DNA of 8,716 bases from Bryobacteraceae bacterium. Lineage in GTDB: Bacteria > Acidobacteriota > Terriglobia > Bryobacterales > Bryobacteraceae. The position numbers were made by a program, and so were the translations under genes. The stretch's first letter is position 1; each line of letters begins with the position of its first letter. Positions 1 through 6,288 of the stretch are shown here, in pieces. The stretch lies in assembly GCA_947456995.1 (NCBI GenBank), contig CANGVB010000113.1:1-8716 (forward strand), given 5' to 3'. The notes beneath the pieces were generated by a model that was given only the letters and a program-made list of their open reading frames with translations, was not told the DNA's origin and ran no database searches.

Positions 1-525
1 AAAGAAGAAGTCAGTGCCGTGCAGCGCGATGTGGATGAGATGTTCAAGAACGCACCGGTACAGACGCGAACTGAAACGGAAGCCGCCTTTGCGCTGAGTT
101 TTGTTTCTTTCCTTGGCAACGTGAAGGTCTTTCTGCTGGTGATCTGTGGGGCCGTAACGTTCACGATCCTGCTGGTATCGGCCAATACGATGGCCATGGC
201 GGTGCGAGAGCGTGTGCGCGAGGTGGGCGTAATGAAGACGCTCGGCTTTACCAATGGCGGGATTCTCTTTCTGATTCTCGGTGAGGCTGTCGTCTTGTCA
301 CTGGTGGGTGCTGCTCTGGGTTGTTTGGTGGCTAGCGGTCTGGCAGCCGGTGTAGCCGCCAACGCGGGTGGATTTATCGCGCAGTTCAAGAACCTGAGCC
401 TGACGCCACCGACAGTCGTGTTCATCCTCGGCTTCTCAGTTGTTGTCGCCTTGATTTCCTCCTTTGTGCCGGCAATGAATGCGGCGCGCACCAACATTCT
501 AGACACGTTGAAGTACTCGGGTTAA
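1..525 (+). CDS. ABC transporter permease, FtsX/MacB-like, C-terminal part (5' end outside window)
   Basis: This is the last 174 residues of an integral membrane permease; the open frame runs through base 1, so the gene begins upstream and the GTG at 19 is internal. The visible part is a typical FtsX domain: a hydrophobic helix near fragment residues 42-65, then the cytoplasmic motif RERVREVGVMKTLGF (about 69-83) that in this family contacts the ATPase, a long hydrophobic stretch about 87-118, and a last helix about 138-156 followed by the family-typical end PAMNAARTNILDTL. The motif is repeated in the next gene ([13 protein letters not shown]), so the two permeases are paralogues and probably form a heterodimer in the inner membrane. 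It is followed after 6 nt by the second permease and belongs to the exporter operon. The substrate cannot be told. The missing N-terminus should hold the first transmembrane helix and a periplasmic MacB-type domain. Confidence 0.9.
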   Translation, partial: KEEVSAVQRDVDEMFKNAPVQTRTETEAAFALSFVSFLGNVKVFLLVICGAVTFTILLVSANTMAMAVRERVREVGVMKTLGFTNGGILFLILGEAVVLSLVGAALGCLVASGLAAGVAANAGGFIAQFKNLSLTPPTVVFILGFSVVVALISSFVPAMNAARTNILDTLKYSG

Positions 526-531
526 GGGCAC

Positions 532-1698
532 ATGGCGATTCCAATTTCTTACAACATTCGCAACCTGATTGTGCGGCGCACAACGACAATCATGACTGCG
601 CTCGGCGTGGGCCTGACAGTGGCTGTGCTGTTGAGCGTGCTGGCACTAGTGCAGGGCTTGCAGACGGCCTTCGAAAGCTCAGGCGATCCCCTCAACGTCC
701 TGGTGATGCGCAAGGGCTCTACAGCCGAGTTATCGAGCAATTTTGCCCGCACCTCTTATCAGGATCTGAAGTTCAAAGCCGGGATTCAGCGTGACGCCAA
801 GGGCGAACCAATGGCGTCCCTTGAGATGGTGACGATCTTGAATCTGGCCAGCGTAGATGCGCCCGACGGCATGAACATTACCCTGCGCGGCCTGCCCCCA
901 GTGGGGATTGCGATGCGGCAGCAGGTGAAACTGCTGGAGGGCCGCTGGTTTGATACCGGCAAGCGTGAAGTAGTGGTGGGCAAATCGATTGCAAAACGCT
1001 TTCCAGACGCGCGCATCGGCGGCAAGCTCAAGTTTGCCCGCGGCGAGTGGGAAGTAGTTGGAGTGATGGATGGAGGGCGCAGTGCCGTCAATAGCGAAAT
1101 CTTTGCCGACCTCAATCAGGCCAGCGCAGACTACAACCGCTCTGAAGTGCTCAGTTCATGCCTGATACGGGCCACCGACGAGGTAGCGGTACAAGCTCTG
1201 GTGAACGACTTGAACGCGGATATCAAGCTGAACGTAGACGCCAAGACAGAGCTTGCCTATTACGCCGCGCAGACCGTTTCTGCCGCACCAATTCAGTTTC
1301 TCGGGCTTTTCGTTTCGGTGATCATGGCGGTCGGCAGTTGCTTTGCAGCAATGAACACAATGTACGCCGCCGTAGCAAGACGGGCAAAAGAAATCGGAAC
1401 GCTACGTGTACTCGGCTTTGCAAGATCGAGCATCCTCACCAGTTTCTTCCTGGAGTCGATGCTCCTGTCGCTCTTGGGCGGGGCTCTGGGATGTTTGCTC
1501 GTGTTGCCGCTGAACAATATTGAGACGGGAATTGGCAACTTCGTCACCTTCAGCGAAATTGCATTTTCATTCCAGATCACTCCCGCAATCATGGCGATCG
1601 GGATGGGCTTCGCCCTGGTGCTGGGTGCGGTGGGCGGTGTCTTCCCCGCCCGAAGCGCGGCACGTAAAGAAATTTTGACGGCATTGCGAGAGGTATAG
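532..1698 (+). CDS. ABC transporter permease, MacB/FtsX type (complete)
   Basis: A 388-residue inner-membrane permease of a MacB-like exporter. One transmembrane helix lies near the N-terminus (about 19-43). A large periplasmic domain (about 50-250, MacB_PCD type, with RGLPPVG and [11 protein letters not shown] stretches) follows, then a C-terminal FtsX domain with three helices (about 254-280, 298-326, 350-372). The coupling motif [14 protein letters not shown] is at about 283-296, and the chain ends in the typical [12 protein letters not shown]. Unlike E. coli MacB there is no fused ATPase domain; the ATPase is a separate gene two places downstream. The ATG at 532 lies 6 nt after the preceding stop. 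The only Shine-Dalgarno-like bases (AAGGG, 524-528) are very close to it, so translation may be coupled to the upstream gene. Its stop abuts the start of the fusion protein gene. The family is secure; the exported substrate is unknown. Confidence 0.93.
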   Translation: MAIPISYNIRNLIVRRTTTIMTALGVGLTVAVLLSVLALVQGLQTAFESSGDPLNVLVMRKGSTAELSSNFARTSYQDLKFKAGIQRDAKGEPMASLEMVTILNLASVDAPDGMNITLRGLPPVGIAMRQQVKLLEGRWFDTGKREVVVGKSIAKRFPDARIGGKLKFARGEWEVVGVMDGGRSAVNSEIFADLNQASADYNRSEVLSSCLIRATDEVAVQALVNDLNADIKLNVDAKTELAYYAAQTVSAAPIQFLGLFVSVIMAVGSCFAAMNTMYAAVARRAKEIGTLRVLGFARSSILTSFFLESMLLSLLGGALGCLLVLPLNNIETGIGNFVTFSEIAFSFQITPAIMAIGMGFALVLGAVGGVFPARSAARKEILTALREV

Positions 1699-3057
1699 AT
1701 GGACGCGGATATCAAGAATTTACGAATTGATCGATCAAGGAAAGTTGTGCCGGAGGGTGGGTCCCCTTGGGCCCGCCGCTTCATCGTTATCGGGATTCTG
1801 CTCTTTGTTCTGGTTGGCGTCGGACGCTTTGTTTACGGCTATTTGAATGATGCGCCTGAAGTGGCAGTGTATCGTGTGAAGTCTTCTTCGTCTTCCGCTT
1901 CGGGCAGCGGCGCCTCACAAACAGTGATCCTGAATGCCACCGGCTACATCGTGGCTCATCACAAGATTCAGGTGGCCTCGAAGGTCGTCGGGCGCGTATT
2001 GTGGATTGGAGTTGAAAAGGGAGACCGCGTCAAAGAGGGCCAGGTGATTGTGCGGCTCGAAGATGACGAGTACAAAGCGCAATTGCAGCAGGCAGTGGGG
2101 CAACTAAAGACACTTGAGGCAAGACTGGAAGAGTTAACGAATGGGTCGCGGCCGGAAGAGATTGCTACCGCGCGTGCGAATGTCGATCAGGCAAAGGCAG
2201 ATTTGGCCAATGCCGAAATCACCCTGAAGCGGACCCAGGAGCTGGTACGGGAGAAGGTATCAGCCCAGCAGGTGCTGGATGATGCAGAGGGGCGAGTGAA
2301 CTCGCTCCGGGCACGCGTGAATTCACTAGAGAAGACTTTCGAGTTGGTGAAGATCGGCCCACGGCGCGAAACGATCGATGCCTTACGCGGGCAAATACTG
2401 GAAGCCAAGGGCCGCGTAGCGTTTTATGAATCCACCTTGTCGAACACGCTCATCAAGGCCCCAGTTACCGGCACCGTACTCGAGCGCAATGTCGAGAAGG
2501 GTGAGTTCGTGACCACCGGTTTTGTTGGCGATAAAGGTGCCAAAGGCTACGTGGTTTCCCTCGCCGACCTCAACGACCTGCAGGTAGAGCTCGACATCAA
2601 TCAGAACGACTTTGCACGCCTCGATCGCAAACAGAAGGGCACCATCACAACAGACGCTTATCCAGACCGCAAATACAGCGGCATGATTGCCGAGATCGCC
2701 CCTGAGGCAAACCGGCAAAAGGCAACCGTGCAGGTGAAGGTACAGGTCTTGCAGCCGGATGACTTCCTGCGGCCGGACATGAATGCAAGTGTGGCCTTTT
2801 ATGAAGAGGCTAAGGCTGGGACTACCCCGACTGCTGCAAAGCCTGTGGTCTATGTCCCAACGGCGGCCGTGCGCAACGACGCTGTCTTCATTTTGTTAGG
2901 CGGCAAGGTGATCCGTCGTGCGGTCCGAGTCACAGGCACAACCAGCGAAGGCTTGCGCGTAGAAGAGGGTCTGATTGGCGGCGAAGATCTGGTTTTGAAT
3001 CCGCCAGCGGACTTGAAGGATGGCGCGAAGGTGAAGGCAAAGGGAGCTGCAAAATGA
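1699..3057 (+). CDS. HlyD/MacA-type periplasmic adaptor (membrane fusion protein)
   Basis: A 452-residue adaptor that should link the permeases to an outer-membrane channel. After a short cytoplasmic N-terminus there is a single transmembrane anchor (about 27-48) and a Ser/Gly/Ala linker (about 62-73). The first half of a lipoyl-like barrel-sandwich domain follows ([19 protein letters not shown], about 97-115), then a long helical hairpin predicted as coiled coil (about 122-245). The second barrel-sandwich half starts at IKAPVTGTV (252-260), followed by beta-barrel and membrane-proximal domains to the end ([11 protein letters not shown] at about 355-365). This is the domain order of HlyD_D23/RND-type adaptors. 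ATG 1699 follows the permease stop with no gap and has a Shine-Dalgarno GAGAGG (1688-1693) inside the upstream gene. Its own stop overlaps the ATPase start. No lipobox is seen, so it is anchored by the helix rather than a lipid. Confidence 0.93.
   Translation: MDADIKNLRIDRSRKVVPEGGSPWARRFIVIGILLFVLVGVGRFVYGYLNDAPEVAVYRVKSSSSSASGSGASQTVILNATGYIVAHHKIQVASKVVGRVLWIGVEKGDRVKEGQVIVRLEDDEYKAQLQQAVGQLKTLEARLEELTNGSRPEEIATARANVDQAKADLANAEITLKRTQELVREKVSAQQVLDDAEGRVNSLRARVNSLEKTFELVKIGPRRETIDALRGQILEAKGRVAFYESTLSNTLIKAPVTGTVLERNVEKGEFVTTGFVGDKGAKGYVVSLADLNDLQVELDINQNDFARLDRKQKGTITTDAYPDRKYSGMIAEIAPEANRQKATVQVKVQVLQPDDFLRPDMNASVAFYEEAKAGTTPTAAKPVVYVPTAAVRNDAVFILLGGKVIRRAVRVTGTTSEGLRVEEGLIGGEDLVLNPPADLKDGAKVKAKGAAK
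3041..3046 (+). promoter_or_regulatory. Shine-Dalgarno of the ATPase gene
   Basis: AGGGAG lies 7 nt before the ATG at 3054, inside the end of the adaptor gene. It fixes the ATPase start at the ATGA overlap and indicates translational coupling of adaptor and ATPase. Confidence 0.7.
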
Positions 3058-3770
3058 GCGAAGTCGTAATTCAAACCAAGGATCTGACGAGGGTCTACAA
3101 GCGCGATCAGTTTGAGGTGACGGCCCTGAAGGATGCCTCGATCGAGATTCGCAAGGGTGAATTTGTAGCGCTGATGGGGCCTTCGGGGTCGGGTAAATCG
3201 ACGCTCCTTTACCTGATCGCCGCGATGGAGCGGCCCACCAGCGGCACGATTGATGTTCTCGGGCAGGACCTGCGCGCGCTGTCAGACAAACAAGTGGCGC
3301 AATGGCGGAATGCGCACGTGGGTTTTGTCTTTCAGAGTTTCAATCTGATCCCCGTGCTGACAGCGATCGAGAACGTAGAACTGCCCTTGCTACTGACAAA
3401 TCTGAACGCAAAAGAGCGGCGAGAGCATGCCACAACGGCCCTGCGTCTTGTCGGTCTGGGAGACCGTTTGACCCATCTGCCGAAGCAGTTATCCGGCGGG
3501 CAGGAGCAACGCGTAGCGATTGCGCGAGCTCTAGTGACAGATCCCGATTTGATTCTCGCCGACGAGCCCACCGGCAACCTCGATTCCCAAAGCGCGCAAG
3601 ATGTCTTGACGATGTTGCGGACCCTCAACCAGGAACACGGCAAGACAGTGGTGATGGTGACGCACGACCCTCATGCAGCAAGCTTTGCCTCGAAGGCGAG
3701 ATACCTCGAAAAGGGGGCGCTACTACCCGAGGGGCACATGCCGCAGGACTGGTTTGTGCGTCCGGCTTAA
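3054..3770 (+). CDS. ABC transporter ATP-binding protein, LolD/MacB family
   Basis: The 238-residue cytoplasmic ATPase that powers the exporter encoded by the three preceding genes. All nucleotide-binding elements are intact: Walker [10 protein letters not shown] (42-50), Q-loop glutamine in [10 protein letters not shown] (Q94), ABC signature LSGGQ (146-150), Walker B LILADEP with catalytic Glu171, D-loop NLDS (175-178) and the switch histidine His204 in VTHDPHA. The sequence after the signature reads [10 protein letters not shown] where the family usually has [10 protein letters not shown]; this is a conservative change. The FQSFNLIP and NLDSQS stretches are typical of the LolD/MacB/SalX group that pairs with FtsX-type permeases rather than of importers. 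The start overlaps the adaptor stop by 4 nt. It is probably the last gene of the exporter operon; I see no convincing terminator after it. Confidence 0.95.
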   Translation: MSEVVIQTKDLTRVYKRDQFEVTALKDASIEIRKGEFVALMGPSGSGKSTLLYLIAAMERPTSGTIDVLGQDLRALSDKQVAQWRNAHVGFVFQSFNLIPVLTAIENVELPLLLTNLNAKERREHATTALRLVGLGDRLTHLPKQLSGGQEQRVAIARALVTDPDLILADEPTGNLDSQSAQDVLTMLRTLNQEHGKTVVMVTHDPHAASFASKARYLEKGALLPEGHMPQDWFVRPA

Positions 3771-3785
3771 AGGAATGGCGTCAAT

Positions 3786-3790
3786 AGGAG
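3786..3790 (+). promoter_or_regulatory. Shine-Dalgarno deciding a TTG start
   Basis: AGGAG stands 7 nt before the TTG at 3798. Between the ATPase stop at 3768-3770 and this TTG there is no in-frame ATG or GTG, so the ribosome-binding site supports TTG as the true start of the next gene. Confidence 0.65.
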
Positions 3791-3797
3791 CACTCGC

Positions 3798-4151
3798 TTG
3801 CCAACCCAAACTGCGTTCTTGGACCCAATTCTGGGTCATCAGCTCATCGCGATCATATTCGTTGAAGATTATGTCCAACTCCAATTCATCAGCGGGACGC
3901 TGAATGCATACACGCTCCCCAAAGTCTTTGAATCCGAAGAGGTCTTTACGGAAGCAGACCAAGGCTGGCGCGATAAACTTTGCGCCAGAATCGGCCAAAT
4001 CGTCTCGGGCGTGATGTCAACTGAACGCGAACTCAGCATGGAATTCAACGACGGGGCCATAATCACAATCTCTCTGATTGAAAAGGATTACAGAGGACCT
4101 GAGGCAATTCAGTTCACTGTCGAGGGAAGCAGCACAATTGTGGTCAGCTGA
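3798..4151 (+). CDS. Conserved-looking small protein of unknown function (117 aa, TTG start)
   Basis: I do not recognise a named family with confidence. The predicted protein is soluble, with no signal peptide or membrane helix. Its pattern looks like a real compact alpha/beta protein: a hydrophobic strand pair with VEDYVQLQF (22-30), then LNAYTLPKV (35-43), a tryptophan-containing helix QGWRDKLCARIGQIV (55-69), and a C-terminal strand region with LSMEFNDGAIITISL (79-93) followed by DYRGPEAIQF (97-106). The FNDG..I.ISL.....GPEA arrangement resembles small bacterial proteins sometimes found among immunity-like or accessory proteins, but that is only an impression. It lies 27 nt after the ATPase gene in the same direction and the same reading frame, so it may be cotranscribed with the exporter. 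Nothing in the sequence ties its function to export. Confidence 0.75.
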   Translation: MPTQTAFLDPILGHQLIAIIFVEDYVQLQFISGTLNAYTLPKVFESEEVFTEADQGWRDKLCARIGQIVSGVMSTERELSMEFNDGAIITISLIEKDYRGPEAIQFTVEGSSTIVVS

Positions 4152-4156
4152 GGTGC

Positions 4157-4179
4157 CGGTCACGATTTGATCGCAACCG
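4157..4179. other. Imperfect hairpin downstream of the hypothetical gene
   Basis: CGGT (4157-4160) pairs with ACCG (4176-4179), and inside it CGAT (4163-4166) pairs with ATCG (4170-4173) across a 3-nt loop, with a symmetric 2x2 internal mismatch. No T-tract follows (the next bases are AGGGGAAAATAAG), so it is not a standard intrinsic terminator. It may be chance or a weak 3' structure. Confidence 0.2.
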
Positions 4180-4230
4180 AGGGGAAAATAAGCGAACCGA
4201 GTGAGTGACGTACATTGACGACCTGCTTTT

Positions 4231-4244
4231 GACTCTATTGAGTC
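4231..4244. repeat. 14-bp inverted repeat, possible operator of the ribbon-helix-helix gene
   Basis: GACTC (4231-4235), TATT, GAGTC (4240-4244) is a perfect 5-bp inverted repeat 16 nt before the ATG at 4261 and just upstream of the TACAAT element. Ribbon-helix-helix antitoxins commonly bind short palindromes in their own promoters, so this is a reasonable autoregulatory operator. Arms of this length can also arise by chance. Confidence 0.35.
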
Positions 4245-4246
4245 GT

Positions 4247-4252
4247 TACAAT
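4247..4252 (+). promoter_or_regulatory. Possible -10 element giving a leaderless or nearly leaderless mRNA
   Basis: TACAAT differs from the TATAAT consensus at one position and ends 8 nt before the ATG at 4261, so transcription would start almost at the start codon. In agreement, no Shine-Dalgarno precedes that ATG. No good -35 hexamer lies at the normal 16-18 nt spacing: TTGACT at 4229 is too close (12 nt) and TTGACG at 4215 too far (26 nt). Confidence 0.35.
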
Positions 4253-4260
4253 TAAATACA

Positions 4261-4524
4261 ATGCGCACCACTTTAAACCTCGAAGACGATGCGTATCTAC
4301 TGATTAAGGACTACGCAAAGAAGCGTGAGATTTCCTTGAGCCGCGCGGCTTCAGAGCTTATCTCCCGTGGTTCAAAGAGCTTGCCGAAATGGAAGAACAA
4401 AGACGGTTGGTTTGTCTTTGATCTTCCCCCTGGCTCACCACCCTTGACCAGCGAACTCGTCAAGGAATTCCAGCGCATGGACGAAGAGGAAGAGGTTCGA
4501 CGAGCAATCTCGCCCGCGCAATAG
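4261..4524 (+). CDS. Ribbon-helix-helix (CopG/VapB-like) antitoxin-type protein, apparently orphan
   Basis: An 87-residue protein with a classic ribbon-helix-helix start: a basic beta strand MRTTLNL (1-7), helix A about 9-22 (DDAYLLIKDYAKKR), the turn EISLS and helix B about 26-37 (LSRAASELISRG). In this family two chains form the DNA-binding ribbon. The C-terminal half (about 40-87) contains WFVFDLPPGSPPLTSELV and an acidic helix EFQRMDEEEEV. This matches the toxin-binding tail of VapB-type antitoxins, where a downstream PIN-domain toxin is normally encoded. Here no toxin follows: the 67 bases after the stop carry nothing like a PIN start, and the next gene is convergent YqeY. It is therefore a solitary antitoxin or a stand-alone repressor. 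It has no Shine-Dalgarno and is preceded by a palindrome and a -10-like box. Confidence 0.82.
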   Translation: MRTTLNLEDDAYLLIKDYAKKREISLSRAASELISRGSKSLPKWKNKDGWFVFDLPPGSPPLTSELVKEFQRMDEEEEVRRAISPAQ

Positions 4525-4534
4525 TGCGCGCAGG

Positions 4535-4559
4535 TTGGTCCTCTTTGAAGTCGGACCGA
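4535..4559. terminator. Weak hairpin between convergent genes
   Basis: TTGGTCC (4535-4541) can pair with GGACCGA (4553-4559), giving seven pairs with one G-U and an 11-nt loop. It lies between the convergent ends at 4524 and 4592. There is no T-run on either strand, so termination here is uncertain. Confidence 0.22.
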
Positions 4560-4591
4560 AGTCAGGGCTGCAAAGCGATCTTCGAGACCCT

Positions 4592-5038
4592 TTACGGCAG
4601 CTTGGACTTCACCAGCTCGCTCAGCGCCTTACCGTCAACATTCTTCCCAGCCAGCTTGGCGGTAGCAGCCTTCATCACAACGCCCATCTGCGCCTTACCC
4701 GTTGCCCCGGTCTCAGCAATGGCAGCCTCAACAGCCGCGGCGATGTCTTCGGCGCTAGCCTTCTGCGGCAGATAGCCTTCGATGATCTCAAGCTCTGCGG
4801 CTTCCTTCTCGGCCAGTTCCGGGCGATTCCCGTTCTTGAACTGCTCCATCGAATCCATCCGCTGCTTGGCTAGCGTCTTGAGCATCGCTTGCTCAGCCGC
4901 CTCGTCCGGGTCTTTCATGTTGTCGGCCTTGTACTTCAATAGGGCCGTCTTGATGGCACGAACGACACTCAGGCGCAGCTCTTGCTTCGCCTTCATCGCC
5001 TCGACCATGTCCTTCTGGATACGCTCTGTCAAACTCAT
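4592..5038 (-). CDS. yqeY: GatB/YqeY domain-containing protein (YqeY-like)
   Basis: With the start at 5038 the product has 148 residues, the usual YqeY length; an in-frame start at 5089 would add 17 residues not expected in the family. The N-terminus MSLTERIQKDMVEAMKAK, then LRLSVVRAIKTALLKYKAD (21-39), and the helical segment with ELEIIEGYLPQKAS (82-95) are hallmark YqeY features. The C-terminal part GKAQMGVVMKAATAKLAGK.. is followed by VDGKALSELVKSKL (134-147), the small helical domain shared with the tail of GatB/GatE amidotransferase subunits, where it contacts tRNA. YqeY is widespread but its exact role is not settled; a link to tRNA-dependent amidation is inferred from the shared domain. 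It stands alone on the minus strand, divergent from the aminotransferase gene, with no Shine-Dalgarno before its ATG. Confidence 0.92.
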   Translation of the reverse strand: MSLTERIQKDMVEAMKAKQELRLSVVRAIKTALLKYKADNMKDPDEAAEQAMLKTLAKQRMDSMEQFKNGNRPELAEKEAAELEIIEGYLPQKASAEDIAAAVEAAIAETGATGKAQMGVVMKAATAKLAGKNVDGKALSELVKSKLP

Positions 5039-5047
5039 GCTGTTTGC

Positions 5048-5054
5048 TATTCTA
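5048..5054. promoter_or_regulatory. Overlapping -10-like hexamers on both strands in the divergent spacer
   Basis: The bases TATTCTA read TATTCT on the plus strand (5048-5053) and TAGAAT on the minus strand (5054-5049). The minus-strand box would put the transcript start about 4 nt before the yqeY ATG. The plus-strand box would give a leader of roughly 38 nt for the aminotransferase gene. No convincing -35 elements accompany either one. Confidence 0.28.
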
Positions 5055-5097
5055 GTGAATACACCCCCGGAATACCCGTTTTGTTGCAAATTCCATT

Positions 5098-6282
5098 ATG
5101 TACATCAAGAAAAATCGCCTACTAACCCCGGGACCAACACCACTTTTGCCTCAGGCTCTTCACGCCATGATGGGTTCGGATATCCATCACCGCACTGAAG
5201 ATTTCCGCAAGGTTTATAAGTCGGTGCTGTCCGGCCTAAAAGAAGTCATGCAGACGCAGAATGACGTAATCGTGCTGGTTGCGTCCGGATCCGGGGCCAT
5301 GGAAGCTTCCATTCAGAACTGCTTCTCTTGTGGCGAAGAAGTGCTGGTTTGCACCGCCGGCAAGTTCGGCGAGCGCTGGACGGCCCTGACAAAGGCCTTC
5401 GGTTTGAAGCCCACCGTGATCGAGCAGCCCTACGGCAGCGTCGTTACACCAGAACAGGTTGCCGCCGCCCTCGAAGCCAACCCCAATATCCGTGGCGTCT
5501 TCGTACAGGCGTCTGAAACTTCCACCGGTGCCGCACACGACATCGAAGGAATGGCGAAAGTCGTGCGCAAGACCGATGCCCTCTTCATCATCGATGCAAT
5601 CACCGGCCTCGGCACCATGCCGCTCAAGATCGACGAGTGGGGCCTCGATATTGTCATCGGCGGTTCACAGAAGGCGTTTATGATTCCTCCAGGACTCGCT
5701 TTCCTTTCGGTCAGCGAGCGCGCCTGGAAGCGCATGGAAGATTCCAAGAACGCACGTTTTTACTTTGATTTGCGGCGTGAGCGCAAGAATGCTCTCAATG
5801 GCGAAAGCGCCTGGACGCCTGCCGTCAGTCTCGTGTTGGCTATGGACGAGGCCTTGAAGTACATCAGGAACCTCGGCATGGACAACCTCATCAAGAATGC
5901 CCAGTTGCTGGCCACCGCAACCCGCGCTGCCGCTACAGCTCTGGGCCTTGAGTTGTTTTCCGGGAAGAACCCCGGCTCTTCGGTCACCGCCATCTGTGCC
6001 CCTGCGGGTATGGATTCCAGCGTGATCGTCAAGGACTTCCGCAACCGCTTCGGGTCCATCATTGCCAACGGTCAGGGCACGATGAAGGGACAAATCTTCC
6101 GTGTCGCTCACCTTGGCTACTTCGATTTCGCCGACCTCTTCGCGATGGTCGCTGAACTCGAAATCATTCTCGCGGCCCACGGTCAACCCGTGGAGTTTGG
6201 ACGCGGCGTGGCCGCAGTTCAAAACGTGTATGCCGCGGCGGCCTTAGCTAAAGAAACTACCAAGGAACCAGTTGCTGTCTAG
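5098..6282 (+). CDS. Class V PLP-dependent aminotransferase (serine-pyruvate/alanine-glyoxylate type; candidate SerC substitute)
   Basis: A 394-residue cytoplasmic fold-type I aminotransferase of the class V group that includes alanine-glyoxylate, serine-glyoxylate and serine-pyruvate aminotransferases. Visible features are the N-terminal TPGPTPLLP (10-18), HHRTEDF (30-36), the cofactor-phosphate loop SGSGAMEA (63-70), Asp166 in IIDAITGLG (pairs with the pyridine nitrogen), the Schiff-base lysine Lys192 in GGSQKAFMIPPG, and the substrate-carboxylate arginine Arg335 in IFRVAHLGYF. The length matches the family. The start is at ATG 5098 (MYIKKNRLLTPGPT is a typical beginning); no Shine-Dalgarno is visible. 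It is followed by serA after 6 nt, so it is almost certainly cotranscribed. That pairing suggests transamination of 3-phosphohydroxypyruvate (the SerC step), but the sequence alone does not exclude serine-pyruvate or alanine-glyoxylate transamination. Confidence 0.92.
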   Translation: MYIKKNRLLTPGPTPLLPQALHAMMGSDIHHRTEDFRKVYKSVLSGLKEVMQTQNDVIVLVASGSGAMEASIQNCFSCGEEVLVCTAGKFGERWTALTKAFGLKPTVIEQPYGSVVTPEQVAAALEANPNIRGVFVQASETSTGAAHDIEGMAKVVRKTDALFIIDAITGLGTMPLKIDEWGLDIVIGGSQKAFMIPPGLAFLSVSERAWKRMEDSKNARFYFDLRRERKNALNGESAWTPAVSLVLAMDEALKYIRNLGMDNLIKNAQLLATATRAAATALGLELFSGKNPGSSVTAICAPAGMDSSVIVKDFRNRFGSIIANGQGTMKGQIFRVAHLGYFDFADLFAMVAELEIILAAHGQPVEFGRGVAAVQNVYAAAALAKETTKEPVAV

Positions 6283-6288
6283 ACCCGA

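Noticed and set aside
1882..1917. TCT/TCG-rich microrepeat in the adaptor gene
   Set aside because: It simply encodes the Ser/Gly/Ala linker after the membrane anchor; there is no sign of slippage or phase variation.
4133..4142. 10-bp palindrome CACAATTGTG at the end of the hypothetical gene
   Set aside because: It lies within coding sequence next to the stop, has no loop or T-tract, and a 10-bp palindrome can occur by chance.
4524..4775. GTG-started frame overlapping the antitoxin stop, considered as the missing toxin
   Set aside because: The translation is Ser/Ala-rich, lacks the acidic residues of a PIN toxin, and mostly runs antisense to yqeY.
5027..5032. Perfect TTGACA on the minus strand
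   Set aside because: It falls inside the first codons of yqeY, has no -10-like sequence at the right distance (the bases there read CATGGT) and faces into the gene, so it is likely coincidental.
5039..5089. In-frame upstream start for yqeY at 5089
   Set aside because: It would add 17 residues unlike the family; the ATG at 5038 gives the usual 148-residue length and the typical MSLTERI beginning.
5665..6222. 185-aa open frame antisense to the aminotransferase gene
   Set aside because: Shadow of a conserved gene whose sense-strand catalytic residues are intact; no family resemblance or start signal.
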